Of a stretch of 39,976 nucleotides of DNA, positions 7,903-17,007 are shown piece by piece (position 1 is the first letter of the stretch; every line of letters begins with the position of its first letter). This DNA comes from DTKY01 sp037440765. GTDB taxonomy: Bacteria; Acidobacteriota; Terriglobia; Bryobacterales; Bryobacteraceae. The stretch is taken from positions 1 to 39,976 of the forward strand of contig JBBITL010000041.1 in assembly GCA_037440765.1 (NCBI GenBank). Reading direction: 5' to 3'. The translations under genes were made by a program, and so were the position numbers. The notes beneath the pieces were generated by a model that saw nothing but the letters and a program-made list of their open reading frames with translations, did not search any database and was not told the DNA's origin.

Positions 7903-9513
7903 CTAAACCCCCCAGCAGTAGTCTTCGACAGCCTTCTCGATGCTCTCGTCCTTCTCCACCAGGCGCATCAGCTCCAGGCGTATGGCGTCCACCATGGCCA
8001 GCCAGCTAGCCTCGATCACGTTCTCAGAGACCCCCACGGTGACCCAGCTCCGCCGGTGGTCGGACCATTCTATAAGCACGCGGACCTTGGCCGCCGTGCC
8101 CTTTCGCGGCTCCAGCACCCGGACCTTGTAGTCCATCAGGCGCACCTCCGAAATCGAAGGATAGAGGGCGGACAGGCACTGGCGCAGGCACAGATCCAAT
8201 GCGTTGACGGGGCCGTGTCCGCTGGCGGTGGCCGAATGCACGCCGTCCTGGGCCTTGACGGTGACAGAGGCCGTGCTCTTGGACCCCTTCTCGCCGGTCA
8301 TCCTGGTGGAAACCTCGAAGCTGACCACGTCGAAGAAATGCAAGCCCGGCTGGAGCGCCTCCCGGACCATCAGCTCGAAGGTCCCCTCGGCGGCCTCCAG
8401 TTCGTAGCCGAGGTACTCCATGTTCTTGATGCGCTCCAGCAGTTCCCGGCGGGCCTCCTCGCCCAGGCGGTCGGTTACGCCGTGCTGCTTCAGCTTATAG
8501 AGGATGTTGCCGCGGCCCGACAGGTCGCTCAGCAGGACGCGCTGGCGGTTGCCGACCACCTCCGGCGTTACGTGCTCGTAGGTGGCCGAGTCCTTGAGAA
8601 CCGCGCTGACGTGCACCCCGCCCTTGTGCGCAAAGGCGCTGTGGCCCACGTAGGGCTGATCATTCCGCATCTGGAGATTGGCCAGTTCGGCCACGAAACG
8701 CGCCACGCCGGTGAGCCCGGCCAGTTTCTCCGCGCCCACCACGGTATGGCCCAGCTTCAGCTCCAGGTTGGCGATGACCGAGCACAGGTTGGCGTTGCCG
8801 CAGCGCTCCCCGTATCCGTTCATGCAGCCCTGCACATGCGTCACCCCCTGCTCGACGGCAGCCACCGTGTTGGCGACCGCCACATCGGAGTCGTTGTGGC
8901 AGTGTATGCCCAGCACTCCGTCGAACCGCTTGCGCACCGCCGCCACGATCTCCGCCAGTTGCCCGGTCAGCGTGCCTCCGTTGGTGTCGCACAGGCACAA
9001 CACGCCGGCGCCCGCCTTGGCCGCGGCCTCCAGCGCCCTCAGGGCAAAATCCTGGTTGGCCCGGTAACCGTCAAAGAAGTGCTCCGCGTCGAAAATCACC
9101 TCCCTGCCGTGGGCCTTCAGGTGCGCCACGGTCTCCGAGATCAGCTTGAGGTTCTCCTCTTCGCTGATCCCGAGCACCCGCTGGGCGTGAAGGTCCCAGG
9201 TCTTGCCGAAAATGGAGATGGCCGGCGTGCCGGCCTCCAGCAGCGCGCGCACGTTGGGATCCCGGCCGGTGGGGTTCTTGGCGAAGCGGGTGGAGCCGAA
9301 GGCGGTGAGCCGCGCGTGCTTGAGCTTCAGTTCCCTGGCGCGGGCGAAGAACTCCTTGTCCCTGGGGTTGGAGCCGGGCCAGCCTCCCTCGATGTAGTCG
9401 ATCCCCAGTTCGTCGAGCTTCTGCGCGATGACCAGCTTGTCATCCACGGTGAACGAGACGGCCTCGCCCTGAGTGCCGTCCCGCAGGGTCGTGTCCAGGG
9501 TAAAGATCTTCAT
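7903..9513 (-). CDS. cimA: (R)-citramalate synthase
   Basis: This 536-residue protein is of CimA length. It condenses pyruvate with acetyl-CoA to citramalate, the entry to a threonine-independent route to 2-oxobutanoate and isoleucine. The HMG-CoA-lyase-like barrel shows DTTLRDGTQ at 7-15 (R11 and D12 catalytic and metal-binding), the metal histidines H204 and H206 in GIHCHNDSDVAVANTV, and GCMNGYGERCGNANL. The C-terminal about 130 residues form the LeuA-type regulatory domain, consistent with feedback control by isoleucine. The start KIFTLDTTLRDGTQ is typical of CimA rather than of 2-isopropylmalate or homocitrate synthase. It lies 15 nt downstream of ilvC in the same run. Confidence 0.95.
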   Translation of the reverse strand: MKIFTLDTTLRDGTQGEAVSFTVDDKLVIAQKLDELGIDYIEGGWPGSNPRDKEFFARARELKLKHARLTAFGSTRFAKNPTGRDPNVRALLEAGTPAISIFGKTWDLHAQRVLGISEEENLKLISETVAHLKAHGREVIFDAEHFFDGYRANQDFALRALEAAAKAGAGVLCLCDTNGGTLTGQLAEIVAAVRKRFDGVLGIHCHNDSDVAVANTVAAVEQGVTHVQGCMNGYGERCGNANLCSVIANLELKLGHTVVGAEKLAGLTGVARFVAELANLQMRNDQPYVGHSAFAHKGGVHVSAVLKDSATYEHVTPEVVGNRQRVLLSDLSGRGNILYKLKQHGVTDRLGEEARRELLERIKNMEYLGYELEAAEGTFELMVREALQPGLHFFDVVSFEVSTRMTGEKGSKSTASVTVKAQDGVHSATASGHGPVNALDLCLRQCLSALYPSISEVRLMDYKVRVLEPRKGTAAKVRVLIEWSDHRRSWVTVGVSENVIEASWLAMVDAIRLELMRLVEKDESIEKAVEDYCWGV

Positions 9514-9528
9514 ACGCTTGCCGGCAGG

Positions 9529-10540
<1,012 letters not shown>

Positions 10541-10548
<8 letters not shown>

Positions 10549-11098
10549 TTATGACTCCAGTGTTGGTTTCCAGTTTCTCTGCGCCGCCCCGCGTGGGGAC
10601 GGGGGCCGACAGCCGCGGCTTCTTGCCCTCCAGCGACATAGCCACCACCCCCGAGCGGGTGGCCTCGAACTCGCCGTAGCTGCGCATGATGTCGACGAAC
10701 TCGTCCAGTTTCTCCGGGTCCCCGGTCGCCTCCAGGGCGAATCCCTCGACCGACGAATCGATGACCCGGGCGCCGAAAATCTCGGCTTCCTTAAGGATAG
10801 CGGTACGCTTGTCGGCCGGGGCCTTCACCCGCATCAGCACCATTTCCCGGACCACCGCGCGGCTGTCGGTCAGGTCCGAGGCTTGCAGAACGTTGATCAG
10901 CTTGATCATCTGCTTGATGACCAGGCCGCGAAGGGCGGGGTCGACGTCCACGGCGATGGTCATGTGCGACAGCTCCGGATCGAGCGTTCGCGCCACCGTC
11001 AGGCTCTCGATGTTGTAGCCGCGGGCCGTGAGCACTCCCGTAATCCGCATCAGGGCGCCCGGCTTGTTCTCGACCAGCAATGAAATTACCTGAATCAT
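10541..11098 (-). CDS. ilvN: Acetolactate synthase regulatory (small) subunit
   Basis: This 185-residue protein begins with an ACT domain (VISLLVENKPGALMRITGVLTARGYNIESLTV), the valine-binding regulatory fold, followed by the C-terminal ALS small-subunit domain. It activates IlvB and confers feedback inhibition by branched-chain amino acids. The start is 20 nt after the ilvB stop and the end overlaps ilvC by 8 nt. The last about 30 residues are a Pro/Gly-rich extension without a recognised role. Confidence 0.96.
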
Positions 11099-11118
11099 GG
11101 CGGTTTCCAGTCTCCTTC

Positions 11119-12849
11119 CTACTTGGGAACAGGCACCGGCCGGGGCGGCGCCAGAACCATCTCGTTGATCGCGCTGCCGGCCGGCACCATCGGGAATACG
11201 TTCTCAGTCGGGCAGACCCTCACGTTCAGCAGGTAGGGGCCGGCCTCGTCCACCGCTTCCCGCAGCGCCGGCGCCAGCTCCTGCGGCTTGTCGATGGTGC
11301 GGCCCTTGAAGCCGTAGGCCGCGGCCAGTTTCTCAACGTCGGGGAAACCGTCCAACTGAACCGCGCAGGTGCGGTTGGCGAAGAACAGCTCCTGCCACTG
11401 CCGCACCATCCCAAGGTAGCCGTTGTTCATAATTACGACCTTCACCGGAAGACCGTAGTTCACCAGCGTGGCCAGTTCCGGAATGGACATCTGAAAGCCG
11501 CCGTCGCCCACCACCGCGAACACCAGCCTGTCGGGGCGCGCGAACTGCGCCCCGATGGCCGCCGGCAGCCCGAATCCCATCGACCCCAGCCCGCCCGAAT
11601 TGATCCAAAGCCTCGGCTCGCTGAACCGTATGAACTGCGCGCTCCACATCTGGTGCTGGCCGACATCGCTGGCCACGATCGCTTTCCCGCCCGACAGCCG
11701 GTCGATCTCGCTCACCACGTGCTGCGGCTTTATCTCGGCCTCTGAGACCACCGGCGCCAGTGGATGCTCCTGCTGCCACCGGCGGATCTGGTCCCGCCAG
11801 GCCTTGCGCGCTTCGGCGTTGGCGCCGGCCATGGCGGGAGCGGTGCCCGCCAGCACTTTGTTGAGCTTCTCCAGAACCCGCCGGACGTCTCCCACGATGG
11901 GAAGCTCCGGCACCCGGTTCTTGCCTATCTCCGACGGGTCGATATCAACGTGGATCACGCGCGCATGAGGCGCGAAGGACGACAATCTCCCGGTCACCCG
12001 GTCGTCGAACCTTACCCCCAGCGCGATGATCAGATCCGTCTGCGTCAGGCCCATGTTGGCGGCATAGCTGCCGTGCATGCCGGGCATGCTGATAAAGTTG
12101 GCGTGGTCGCCCGGAATCGCGCCCAGCCCCATCAGCGTGCAGACCGCGGGAATGTCGACGAGTTCCACCAGTTGCCTCAGCTCCGCCGAGGCGCCTGAGG
12201 AGACTATCCCGCCGCCTGCGTACACCATCGGCCGCTGCGCTTCCCAGATCATCTGCGCCGCCCGGCGCACCTGGCCGGTGTGCCCTTCGGCGGGAACCTT
12301 GTACCCCCTCAAGTGGATCGCCGAGACCGGCGAGTAGCGCGCCTGGCCCTGGAACACGTCCTTGGGCACGTCCACCAGTACGGGACCCGGCCGGCCGGTC
12401 CCGGCGATGTAGAAGGCCTCGTGGATCACCTGGGGCAGATCGGCCAGGTTCTTCACCAGATAGTTGTGCTTGGTGCAGGAGCGCGTTATGCCGAAAGTGT
12501 CCGCTTCCTGGAATGCGTCGCTGCCGATCAGCTTGGTCGCCACCTGCCCGGTCAGCGCGACAACCGGCGTCGAATCCATCATCGCGTTCACCATCCCCGT
12601 GATCAGATTGGTCGCGCCCGGGCCCGAGGTGGCGCAGCAGACCCCCACCTTGCCTGTGGCGATTGCGTATCCCTGCGCGGCGAAGCACGCGTTCTCCTCG
12701 TGCCGCACCAGCACGTGGCGCATGGGGTGGTCGTACAGAGCATCGTAGAACGGCAGCGTTACGCCGCCCGGGTAGCCGAAAATGCACTCGGCCCCTTCCC
12801 GAACCAGGCATTCGAGCAGCATCCGCGCGCCGCTCATCAAACTCGACAT
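11119..12849 (-). CDS. ilvB: Acetolactate synthase catalytic (large) subunit
   Basis: From the chosen start this is a 576-residue ThDP-dependent enzyme that condenses two pyruvates, or pyruvate and 2-oxobutanoate. Seen are GAECIFGYPGGVTLPFYDAL, the catalytic glutamate in VRHEENACFAAQGYA (E51), the FAD-associated middle domain, and the ThDP/Mg motif VVGDGGFQMS followed by NNGYLGMVRQWQ. The frame stays open to 12912, but the ATG at 12849 has AGGAGG 9 nt upstream. The longer version would run back into the terminator, so the start is 12849. It is the first structural gene behind the ilv attenuator. Confidence 0.96.
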   Translation of the reverse strand: MSSLMSGARMLLECLVREGAECIFGYPGGVTLPFYDALYDHPMRHVLVRHEENACFAAQGYAIATGKVGVCCATSGPGATNLITGMVNAMMDSTPVVALTGQVATKLIGSDAFQEADTFGITRSCTKHNYLVKNLADLPQVIHEAFYIAGTGRPGPVLVDVPKDVFQGQARYSPVSAIHLRGYKVPAEGHTGQVRRAAQMIWEAQRPMVYAGGGIVSSGASAELRQLVELVDIPAVCTLMGLGAIPGDHANFISMPGMHGSYAANMGLTQTDLIIALGVRFDDRVTGRLSSFAPHARVIHVDIDPSEIGKNRVPELPIVGDVRRVLEKLNKVLAGTAPAMAGANAEARKAWRDQIRRWQQEHPLAPVVSEAEIKPQHVVSEIDRLSGGKAIVASDVGQHQMWSAQFIRFSEPRLWINSGGLGSMGFGLPAAIGAQFARPDRLVFAVVGDGGFQMSIPELATLVNYGLPVKVVIMNNGYLGMVRQWQELFFANRTCAVQLDGFPDVEKLAAAYGFKGRTIDKPQELAPALREAVDEAGPYLLNVRVCPTENVFPMVPAGSAINEMVLAPPRPVPVPK

Positions 12850-12910
12850 AGACTCATCCCTCCTGTACCCGAAAAACACCCGGGGACGCTTACTGTCGGC
12901 CCCGGATAGC

Positions 12911-12955
12911 AAAAAGGGCCACCGGCTGAGGCTTCCTCCCCCGCCGGCGGCCCTT
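12911..12955 (-). terminator. Intrinsic terminator of the ilvB leader (attenuator)
   Basis: On the minus strand AAGGGCCGCCGGC (12955-12943) pairs with GCCGGTGGCCCTT (12926-12914). This is a 13-bp stem with a single G-U pair and a 16-nt loop, and it runs straight into five U residues. It lies 22 nt downstream of the stop codon of a leader ORF rich in branched-chain codons and about 60 nt upstream of the ilvB start. That placement makes it an attenuator rather than an operon end. The only gene upstream of it on this strand is the leader ORF. Confidence 0.88.
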
Positions 12956-12974
12956 GAGAATCTTTCTCTTGGCC
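12949..12974 (-). promoter_or_regulatory. Candidate antiterminator hairpin of the ilv attenuator
   Basis: Just after the leader stop codon, GGCC (12974-12971) can pair with GGCC (12952-12949), and GAGAA (12968-12964) with TTCTC (12960-12956) around an AGA loop. The right-hand GGCC lies inside the base of the terminator stem, so the two structures exclude each other. A ribosome at the leader stop would cover the left arm. One stalled on the Val/Ile codons would not. A second possible alternative pairing joins CCCCGCC (12987-12981) to GGCGGGG (12945-12939). These folds were found by eye and not by energy calculation. Confidence 0.5.
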
Positions 12975-12977
12975 CTC

Positions 12978-13103
12978 TCAGGCGGGGTCGCCTACGGTGA
13001 CCCCAATAATTACCGCGATTACCAGGTAAAGAGGGCTGGTCGGATTGGCGGCGGGCTGCTGGCGCCGTGCGCTACTCAACGGGATGGCAGCTCCAGCCGG
13101 CAT
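12978..13103 (-). CDS. ilv operon leader peptide, 41 residues
   Basis: The ORF reads from ATG at 13103 to TGA at 12978-12980. The C-terminal half contains LYLVIAVIIGVTV, in which nine of thirteen consecutive codons are for Leu, Val or Ile. It ends GDPA just before the stop. This is the layout of leader peptides that control ilv operons by ribosome stalling, such as E. coli ilvL and ivbL. The peptide is translated only as a sensor and is not expected to have a function of its own. AAGGA lies only 1 nt from the ATG, too close for a normal Shine-Dalgarno. With the promoter proposed just upstream, the transcript may be nearly leaderless. The frame is open further upstream (to 13241), but no better start was found. 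Confidence 0.8.
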   Translation of the reverse strand: MPAGAAIPLSSARRQQPAANPTSPLYLVIAVIIGVTVGDPA

Positions 13104-13111
13104 GTCCTTGA

Positions 13112-13139
13112 AATAAAGCGTACCGCACAAGCAAATCAA
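13112..13139 (-). promoter_or_regulatory. Candidate promoter for the ilv leader
   Basis: On the minus strand TTGATT (13139-13134) and TTTATT (13117-13112) are separated by 16 nt. Each matches the housekeeping consensus at four of six positions, in an unusually AT-rich island of an otherwise GC-rich window. Transcription would begin about 13105, within two or three bases of the leader ATG. An upstream alternative is TATGAT at about 13154-13159, which has no good -35. The same AT-rich stretch (13108-13175) must also serve the divergent transporter at 13210. It contains the palindrome ATGATCAT at 13152-13159, a possible operator. Confidence 0.45.
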
Positions 13140-13209
13140 ATGCAAGCGTTCATGATCATAATAAACATTTATAGCGGCATGAGAGACCGCTCCGCCACAA
13201 GTAGAATCG

Positions 13210-14481
13210 ATGGTACCTGGAGCGCGACAAGCGAAGCCCAAACCTATGCGGCCCGACTACAAGTGGCAGGTTGTGGGGATGCTGTGGGGTATCTCCGTTT
13301 TCAATTACGCCGACCGTCAGGCGATCTTTTCGGTCTTCCCGCTGTTGCAGCGGGAGATGCATCTCGACAACGTCCAGTTGGGACTGCTGGGGTCCTCGTT
13401 CGCTGTAGTCTACGGGCTGAGCGCGCCTTTCGCCGGGGCCATTGTGGACCGCGTACGGCGGGTCACGGCGATTCTGGGCGGGCTTTACGCCTGGAGCATC
13501 ATTTGCATGGCCACGGCGCTCAGCCGGAATTTCCGGCATCTGGTTTTCTTCCGCGCCGCCGAGGGGCTGGGAGAGACGTTCTACTTCCCGGCGTCGATGT
13601 CGCTGGTGAGCGACTACCATTCCAAGGCCACCCGCTCCCGCGCCATGGGCTTCCATCAGACCAGCGTGTACGTTGGGACCATAGCCGGCGGCTTCTTCGC
13701 CGGCCTGATCGGGCAGTATTACGGCTGGCGCTGGTCATTCATCATCTTCGGCGGCCTGGGATGCCTGTACGGCCTGGCTGTGCACCGGCTGCTTCGGGAG
13801 CCGCAGCGAGGCGCAGCCGAAGACACGCCGGCGCCGGACGAGAAGCTGAGCTGGGGCGCCACGCTGCGCCTGATCTGGACCACGCCCACGGCGGTCTGCC
13901 TGATGGCGGCCTTCCTGTTCGCCAACTTCGTGGCCATGGTGCTGCTGTCGTGGATGCCGAAATTCCTTTATGACAAGTTCAGCCTGAACCTGGCCGCGGC
14001 CGGCCTCACCGCCACCCTGTTTGCGCAGTTGGCCAGCATGGCCGGGGCGGCCACTGGCGGGTGGATGGCGGACGCTTTGCGCCGCAGGACAGTGCCGGGC
14101 CGCCTGTGGGTGCAGGCGCTGGGGGTTTTCGGGGGAGCGCCTTTTGTGATGCTGTGCGGGCTCACGGGCAGCGTCGCCTGGCTGCTGGGCGCGCTGACGG
14201 CCTGGGGCTTCTTCAAGGGGCTGTATGACGCCAACATCTTCGCTTCGATGTACGACGTGGTCCCGCCCAGGGCCCGGGGCAGCGCGGCCGGACTAATGAA
14301 CACCGTCGGCTGGCTGGGGGGCGCCGGCACCGCGCCGCTGGTGATCGGCTGGATATCGGAGAGGCTGGGCCTGGGCCCGGCCATAGCCACGGCCTCTATG
14401 GTATACGTGCTCGCCGGCCTGTGCCTGCTGGCCGGCGGCTTTCTCATGGCCCGCGCGCCGCGCACCGCGCCGTCCGCCTGA
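13210..14481 (+). CDS. MFS transporter
   Basis: This protein of up to 423 residues has about twelve hydrophobic segments typical of the major facilitator superfamily. It carries the first-loop signature in the form DRQAIFSVFPLLQ and GAIVDRVRRVTAI. Segments such as FRAAEGLGETFYFPASMSLVSDYH and GFHQTSVYVGTIAGGFF resemble the anion:cation symporter and spinster-like branches, so an organic anion is a plausible substrate, but it cannot be read from sequence. The start may be ATG at 13210 or 13246 (MRPDYKWQVVGML). Neither has a clear ribosome-binding site. It is divergent from the ilv leader and could share regulatory DNA with it. Confidence 0.85.
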   Translation: MVPGARQAKPKPMRPDYKWQVVGMLWGISVFNYADRQAIFSVFPLLQREMHLDNVQLGLLGSSFAVVYGLSAPFAGAIVDRVRRVTAILGGLYAWSIICMATALSRNFRHLVFFRAAEGLGETFYFPASMSLVSDYHSKATRSRAMGFHQTSVYVGTIAGGFFAGLIGQYYGWRWSFIIFGGLGCLYGLAVHRLLREPQRGAAEDTPAPDEKLSWGATLRLIWTTPTAVCLMAAFLFANFVAMVLLSWMPKFLYDKFSLNLAAAGLTATLFAQLASMAGAATGGWMADALRRRTVPGRLWVQALGVFGGAPFVMLCGLTGSVAWLLGALTAWGFFKGLYDANIFASMYDVVPPRARGSAAGLMNTVGWLGGAGTAPLVIGWISERLGLGPAIATASMVYVLAGLCLLAGGFLMARAPRTAPSA

Positions 14482-14493
14482 CAGCCCGAGCGC

Positions 14494-16263
14494 CTACTCC
14501 TTCGGCGTCCCGGCCAGGATTCTGGCCAGCGCTGGCATGGGGATCGACCCTGGCGCCAGGGCCTGCCTGTGGAACTCGGCAAGCTGGAACGCCGCTCCCC
14601 TGGCCTGACGGTACTGGTTTCGCACGCCGTGCCAGTCGCGCCAGCCCGCGTAGTAGGTCGGCAACTGGCAGGAGCTGAGTTTGGCGCGCTGCAACTTGGC
14701 CGTGGCCTCCTCGGTCTCCTGGAACGTCTGCTTCACCATCAGGTCCATGGCCTCCTGGTCGGTCATGCCCGTGGTGTGAAGGCGCACGTCGAGGATTGCG
14801 TTGGCCAGCACTCGCAGGACCTGCTTCAGGAACGTCAGCCGCAGCTCGGGGCTGCGGCCCAGGTAGCCCTCGTCCAGCATCATCTCGGTCGCGTAGACGG
14901 CCCATCCCTCGACGTAAGGCACGTTTCCGAACACGGCGCGCGTAACGCGCCTCCCTTGCGGCTGGACCTCGTTGGCGTACTCCAGCTGCACGTAGTGGCC
15001 GGGCATGGCCTCATGGATGGTCAGCAGTTTCAGGGCGTAGAAGTTGTACTCGCGCAGCTTGCTTTCGATCCGCTGGCGCGGCCAGTCCCTGGGGATGGGC
15101 GTGAGCCAGTAGAACGCGCCCAGGTGCGGCTCCAGCGCCGGGGCGGAAACGAATCCTCCCACGGCGTAAATGCCGCGCATGAACTCCGGGGTCTCGATCA
15201 CTTGCAGGTTGTCGCGCGGCGGCAGCGGCAGCAGGTTCCTGGCGCGCACGAACTCGCGGGCCTCCTGCAAGTCCCGCCGGGCGTCGGTGAAGTAAGTATC
15301 CGGCGTGGCGCGCCTTTCGGCGATCTTCGCCAGCGTCTCGCCGACGATCAGGTTCACGTCCACCGGATCGCGGTGCGTCGGGTACATCTTGTGGTGCAGC
15401 GGAATGGAGATGTCCCACATCTGCCGGCGGACTTCCTTCAGGTCCCGCTCGGCGTCGGCCAGCACCTGTTCCGGCGTCCGGCCGGTCGAGAGCACGTAGC
15501 GGAACTTCCTGGCGTACTTCTCCTTGCCCAGCCGCCAGTCGCCCTGCGGCCTGGCCGCTTCCTCCTTGAGGAAGTCCGTGAAGGAGCGTATGGCCCGCAG
15601 GGCGGACTCGGCGGCCCTGTCGTAGTCGGCCTTGAGTTCGGGCGGGGCGCCGTCCCTGAGCGCCTTGTCGACCAGTCTGACGTTCCCCTCGTTCTGCTCG
15701 ATCGCCACCCGGGTCCAGATCTCGGGAGCGCCGGCCAGGTTCCGGCGGGCCTGATCGAGAAACGCCGGCGCCGCCGCGAGCCTGCTTATGATGTGCCGGT
15801 AACGCTCCCCGCGGGGCGCGTATTCCAGCACCGACGGCGCAAACAAAGCGTTACCGATCAGCTCGACGTACACCGTCGGATTGTGCCGCCAGTTCCGTAT
15901 CTCGTCCAGTTCCAGGAGTTGCAGCGAGATCTGGTCGCTGATGATGTCGTAGTCGGCGCGGTCCTCGGGCGCAAGCTCCTCGGGCTTCACCGCCCGATTG
16001 AGGCGCTCGCGGAACTGGTTGTAGAACTGGCGCTGACGGTCCAGCCCCTCCGGGCTGAGGTCGTCGAGCAGCGCGTCCAGGTTGACGCCCTTATGCTGGT
16101 GGTAGCCCGCCTGCGTCGCCGCGGTGGGCGAGAAGGCCAGCACCTGGTAGACGAACTCGTCTCTTAATTCGGCCAGCGCCTGCCCCGGCGGCTTTCGCCC
16201 GCACCCTGCCATCGCCGCGGCCGCGCCCAGCGCCGTCAACAACAGCCACGCTTTGCCCGTCAT
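14494..16263 (-). CDS. DUF885 family putative metallopeptidase lipoprotein
   Basis: This 589-residue protein has a lipoprotein signal: basic MTGK, a hydrophobic stretch, then AMAGC with the lipid-modified cysteine at 21. The body matches DUF885. The zinc-peptidase-like motif HEAMPGH is at 417-423, and the likely third ligand is E452 in YVEGWAVYATEMM, as in M32/M3-like gluzincin variants. It is probably an envelope-anchored peptidase of unknown substrate. ATG at 16263 is the only sensible start because the signal follows it directly. It stands alone, with its end facing the transporter gene 12 nt away. Confidence 0.85.
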   Translation of the reverse strand: MTGKAWLLLTALGAAAAMAGCGRKPPGQALAELRDEFVYQVLAFSPTAATQAGYHQHKGVNLDALLDDLSPEGLDRQRQFYNQFRERLNRAVKPEELAPEDRADYDIISDQISLQLLELDEIRNWRHNPTVYVELIGNALFAPSVLEYAPRGERYRHIISRLAAAPAFLDQARRNLAGAPEIWTRVAIEQNEGNVRLVDKALRDGAPPELKADYDRAAESALRAIRSFTDFLKEEAARPQGDWRLGKEKYARKFRYVLSTGRTPEQVLADAERDLKEVRRQMWDISIPLHHKMYPTHRDPVDVNLIVGETLAKIAERRATPDTYFTDARRDLQEAREFVRARNLLPLPPRDNLQVIETPEFMRGIYAVGGFVSAPALEPHLGAFYWLTPIPRDWPRQRIESKLREYNFYALKLLTIHEAMPGHYVQLEYANEVQPQGRRVTRAVFGNVPYVEGWAVYATEMMLDEGYLGRSPELRLTFLKQVLRVLANAILDVRLHTTGMTDQEAMDLMVKQTFQETEEATAKLQRAKLSSCQLPTYYAGWRDWHGVRNQYRQARGAAFQLAEFHRQALAPGSIPMPALARILAGTPKE

Positions 16264-16296
16264 GCCCGCGATTGTAGCGCGCCCGGCCGGACGCCT

Positions 16297-16977
16297 TCAG
16301 AAGTGCCGCCGCAGGTCGGGGAATTTCTCGAGCGTCAGCAGGCGTCCGTCGGCGGGGGCGATCTCGGCGCGCTCCAGGGTCCAGGTGTGGGCGTGAGGGA
16401 TGAAGACCGCGCGGAGGCCGGCCTCGAGCGCCGGGTTTATGTCGGACCTGGGCGAGTTGCCGATCATCCAGGTCCGTTCCGGCTCCAGCGCCAGATCCGA
16501 GACCAGTCTCCGGTAGGCGGCGGCGTCCTTTTCCTTGACGATGGCCGTGTGGTGGAAGAGCCCGCCGAGGCCCGAGCGGTCGATCTTCAGCTTCTGCTCC
16601 TCGGGGTGCCCCTTGGTGAACAGCACCAGGATGTGGCGCTCCCTCAGGAGCCGCAGCGTTTCCTCCACGCCCTCTATTATCAGAATCGGGTGAAGGTGAA
16701 GGCACTCGCCGAAGGCCATCACTTTCTCAATGTCCGCGGGCTGAATCTGGCGCTCGGCCAGGCGCAGGTAGCACTCGCGCAGATTCCGGGCGAAGTTGGC
16801 GGACCCGTAGCCGTGAATCTTGTTGTTGACGGTCTCGATTTCATCCAGCACACTGCGGATCTGCCCTGCCGACAGCGTGGAATGATCCAGAAATTCGACG
16901 AACTCGTCGAAGGCCCGCTCGAAGTAGATGTTGTTCTCCCAGAGCGTGTCGTCCGCGTCGATGAGCAGGTTCTGCAT
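16297..16977 (-). CDS. HAD superfamily phosphatase-like hydrolase
   Basis: This 226-residue HAD hydrolase shows motif I LLIDADDTLWENN (nucleophile Asp and +2 Asp), motif II in LVLFTKGHPEEQ, the lysine motif in IVKEKDAAAYRRLV, and motif IV as MIGNSPRSDINPALEAG. An alpha-helical cap lies between motifs I and II. The substrate is unknown, as is usual for this group. The frame is open to 17103, but the conserved fold begins at MQNLLID. ATG at 16977 is therefore used, with 16998 as an alternative. It is divergent from shikimate kinase, whose start is only about 30 nt away. Confidence 0.87.
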   Translation of the reverse strand: MQNLLIDADDTLWENNIYFERAFDEFVEFLDHSTLSAGQIRSVLDEIETVNNKIHGYGSANFARNLRECYLRLAERQIQPADIEKVMAFGECLHLHPILIIEGVEETLRLLRERHILVLFTKGHPEEQKLKIDRSGLGGLFHHTAIVKEKDAAAYRRLVSDLALEPERTWMIGNSPRSDINPALEAGLRAVFIPHAHTWTLERAEIAPADGRLLTLEKFPDLRRHF

Positions 16978-17007
16978 CGTCCGTCCGGCTGCCGGCATGC
17001 TACGATT

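Noticed and set aside
14569..16167. A 532-codon + strand frame opposite the DUF885 gene.
   Set aside because: Antisense shadow: the minus-strand product has a lipobox and a zinc motif, while this one has no features.
16303..17007. Upstream extension of the shikimate kinase frame by 235 codons.
   Set aside because: It lies opposite the HAD hydrolase and has no homology-like features.
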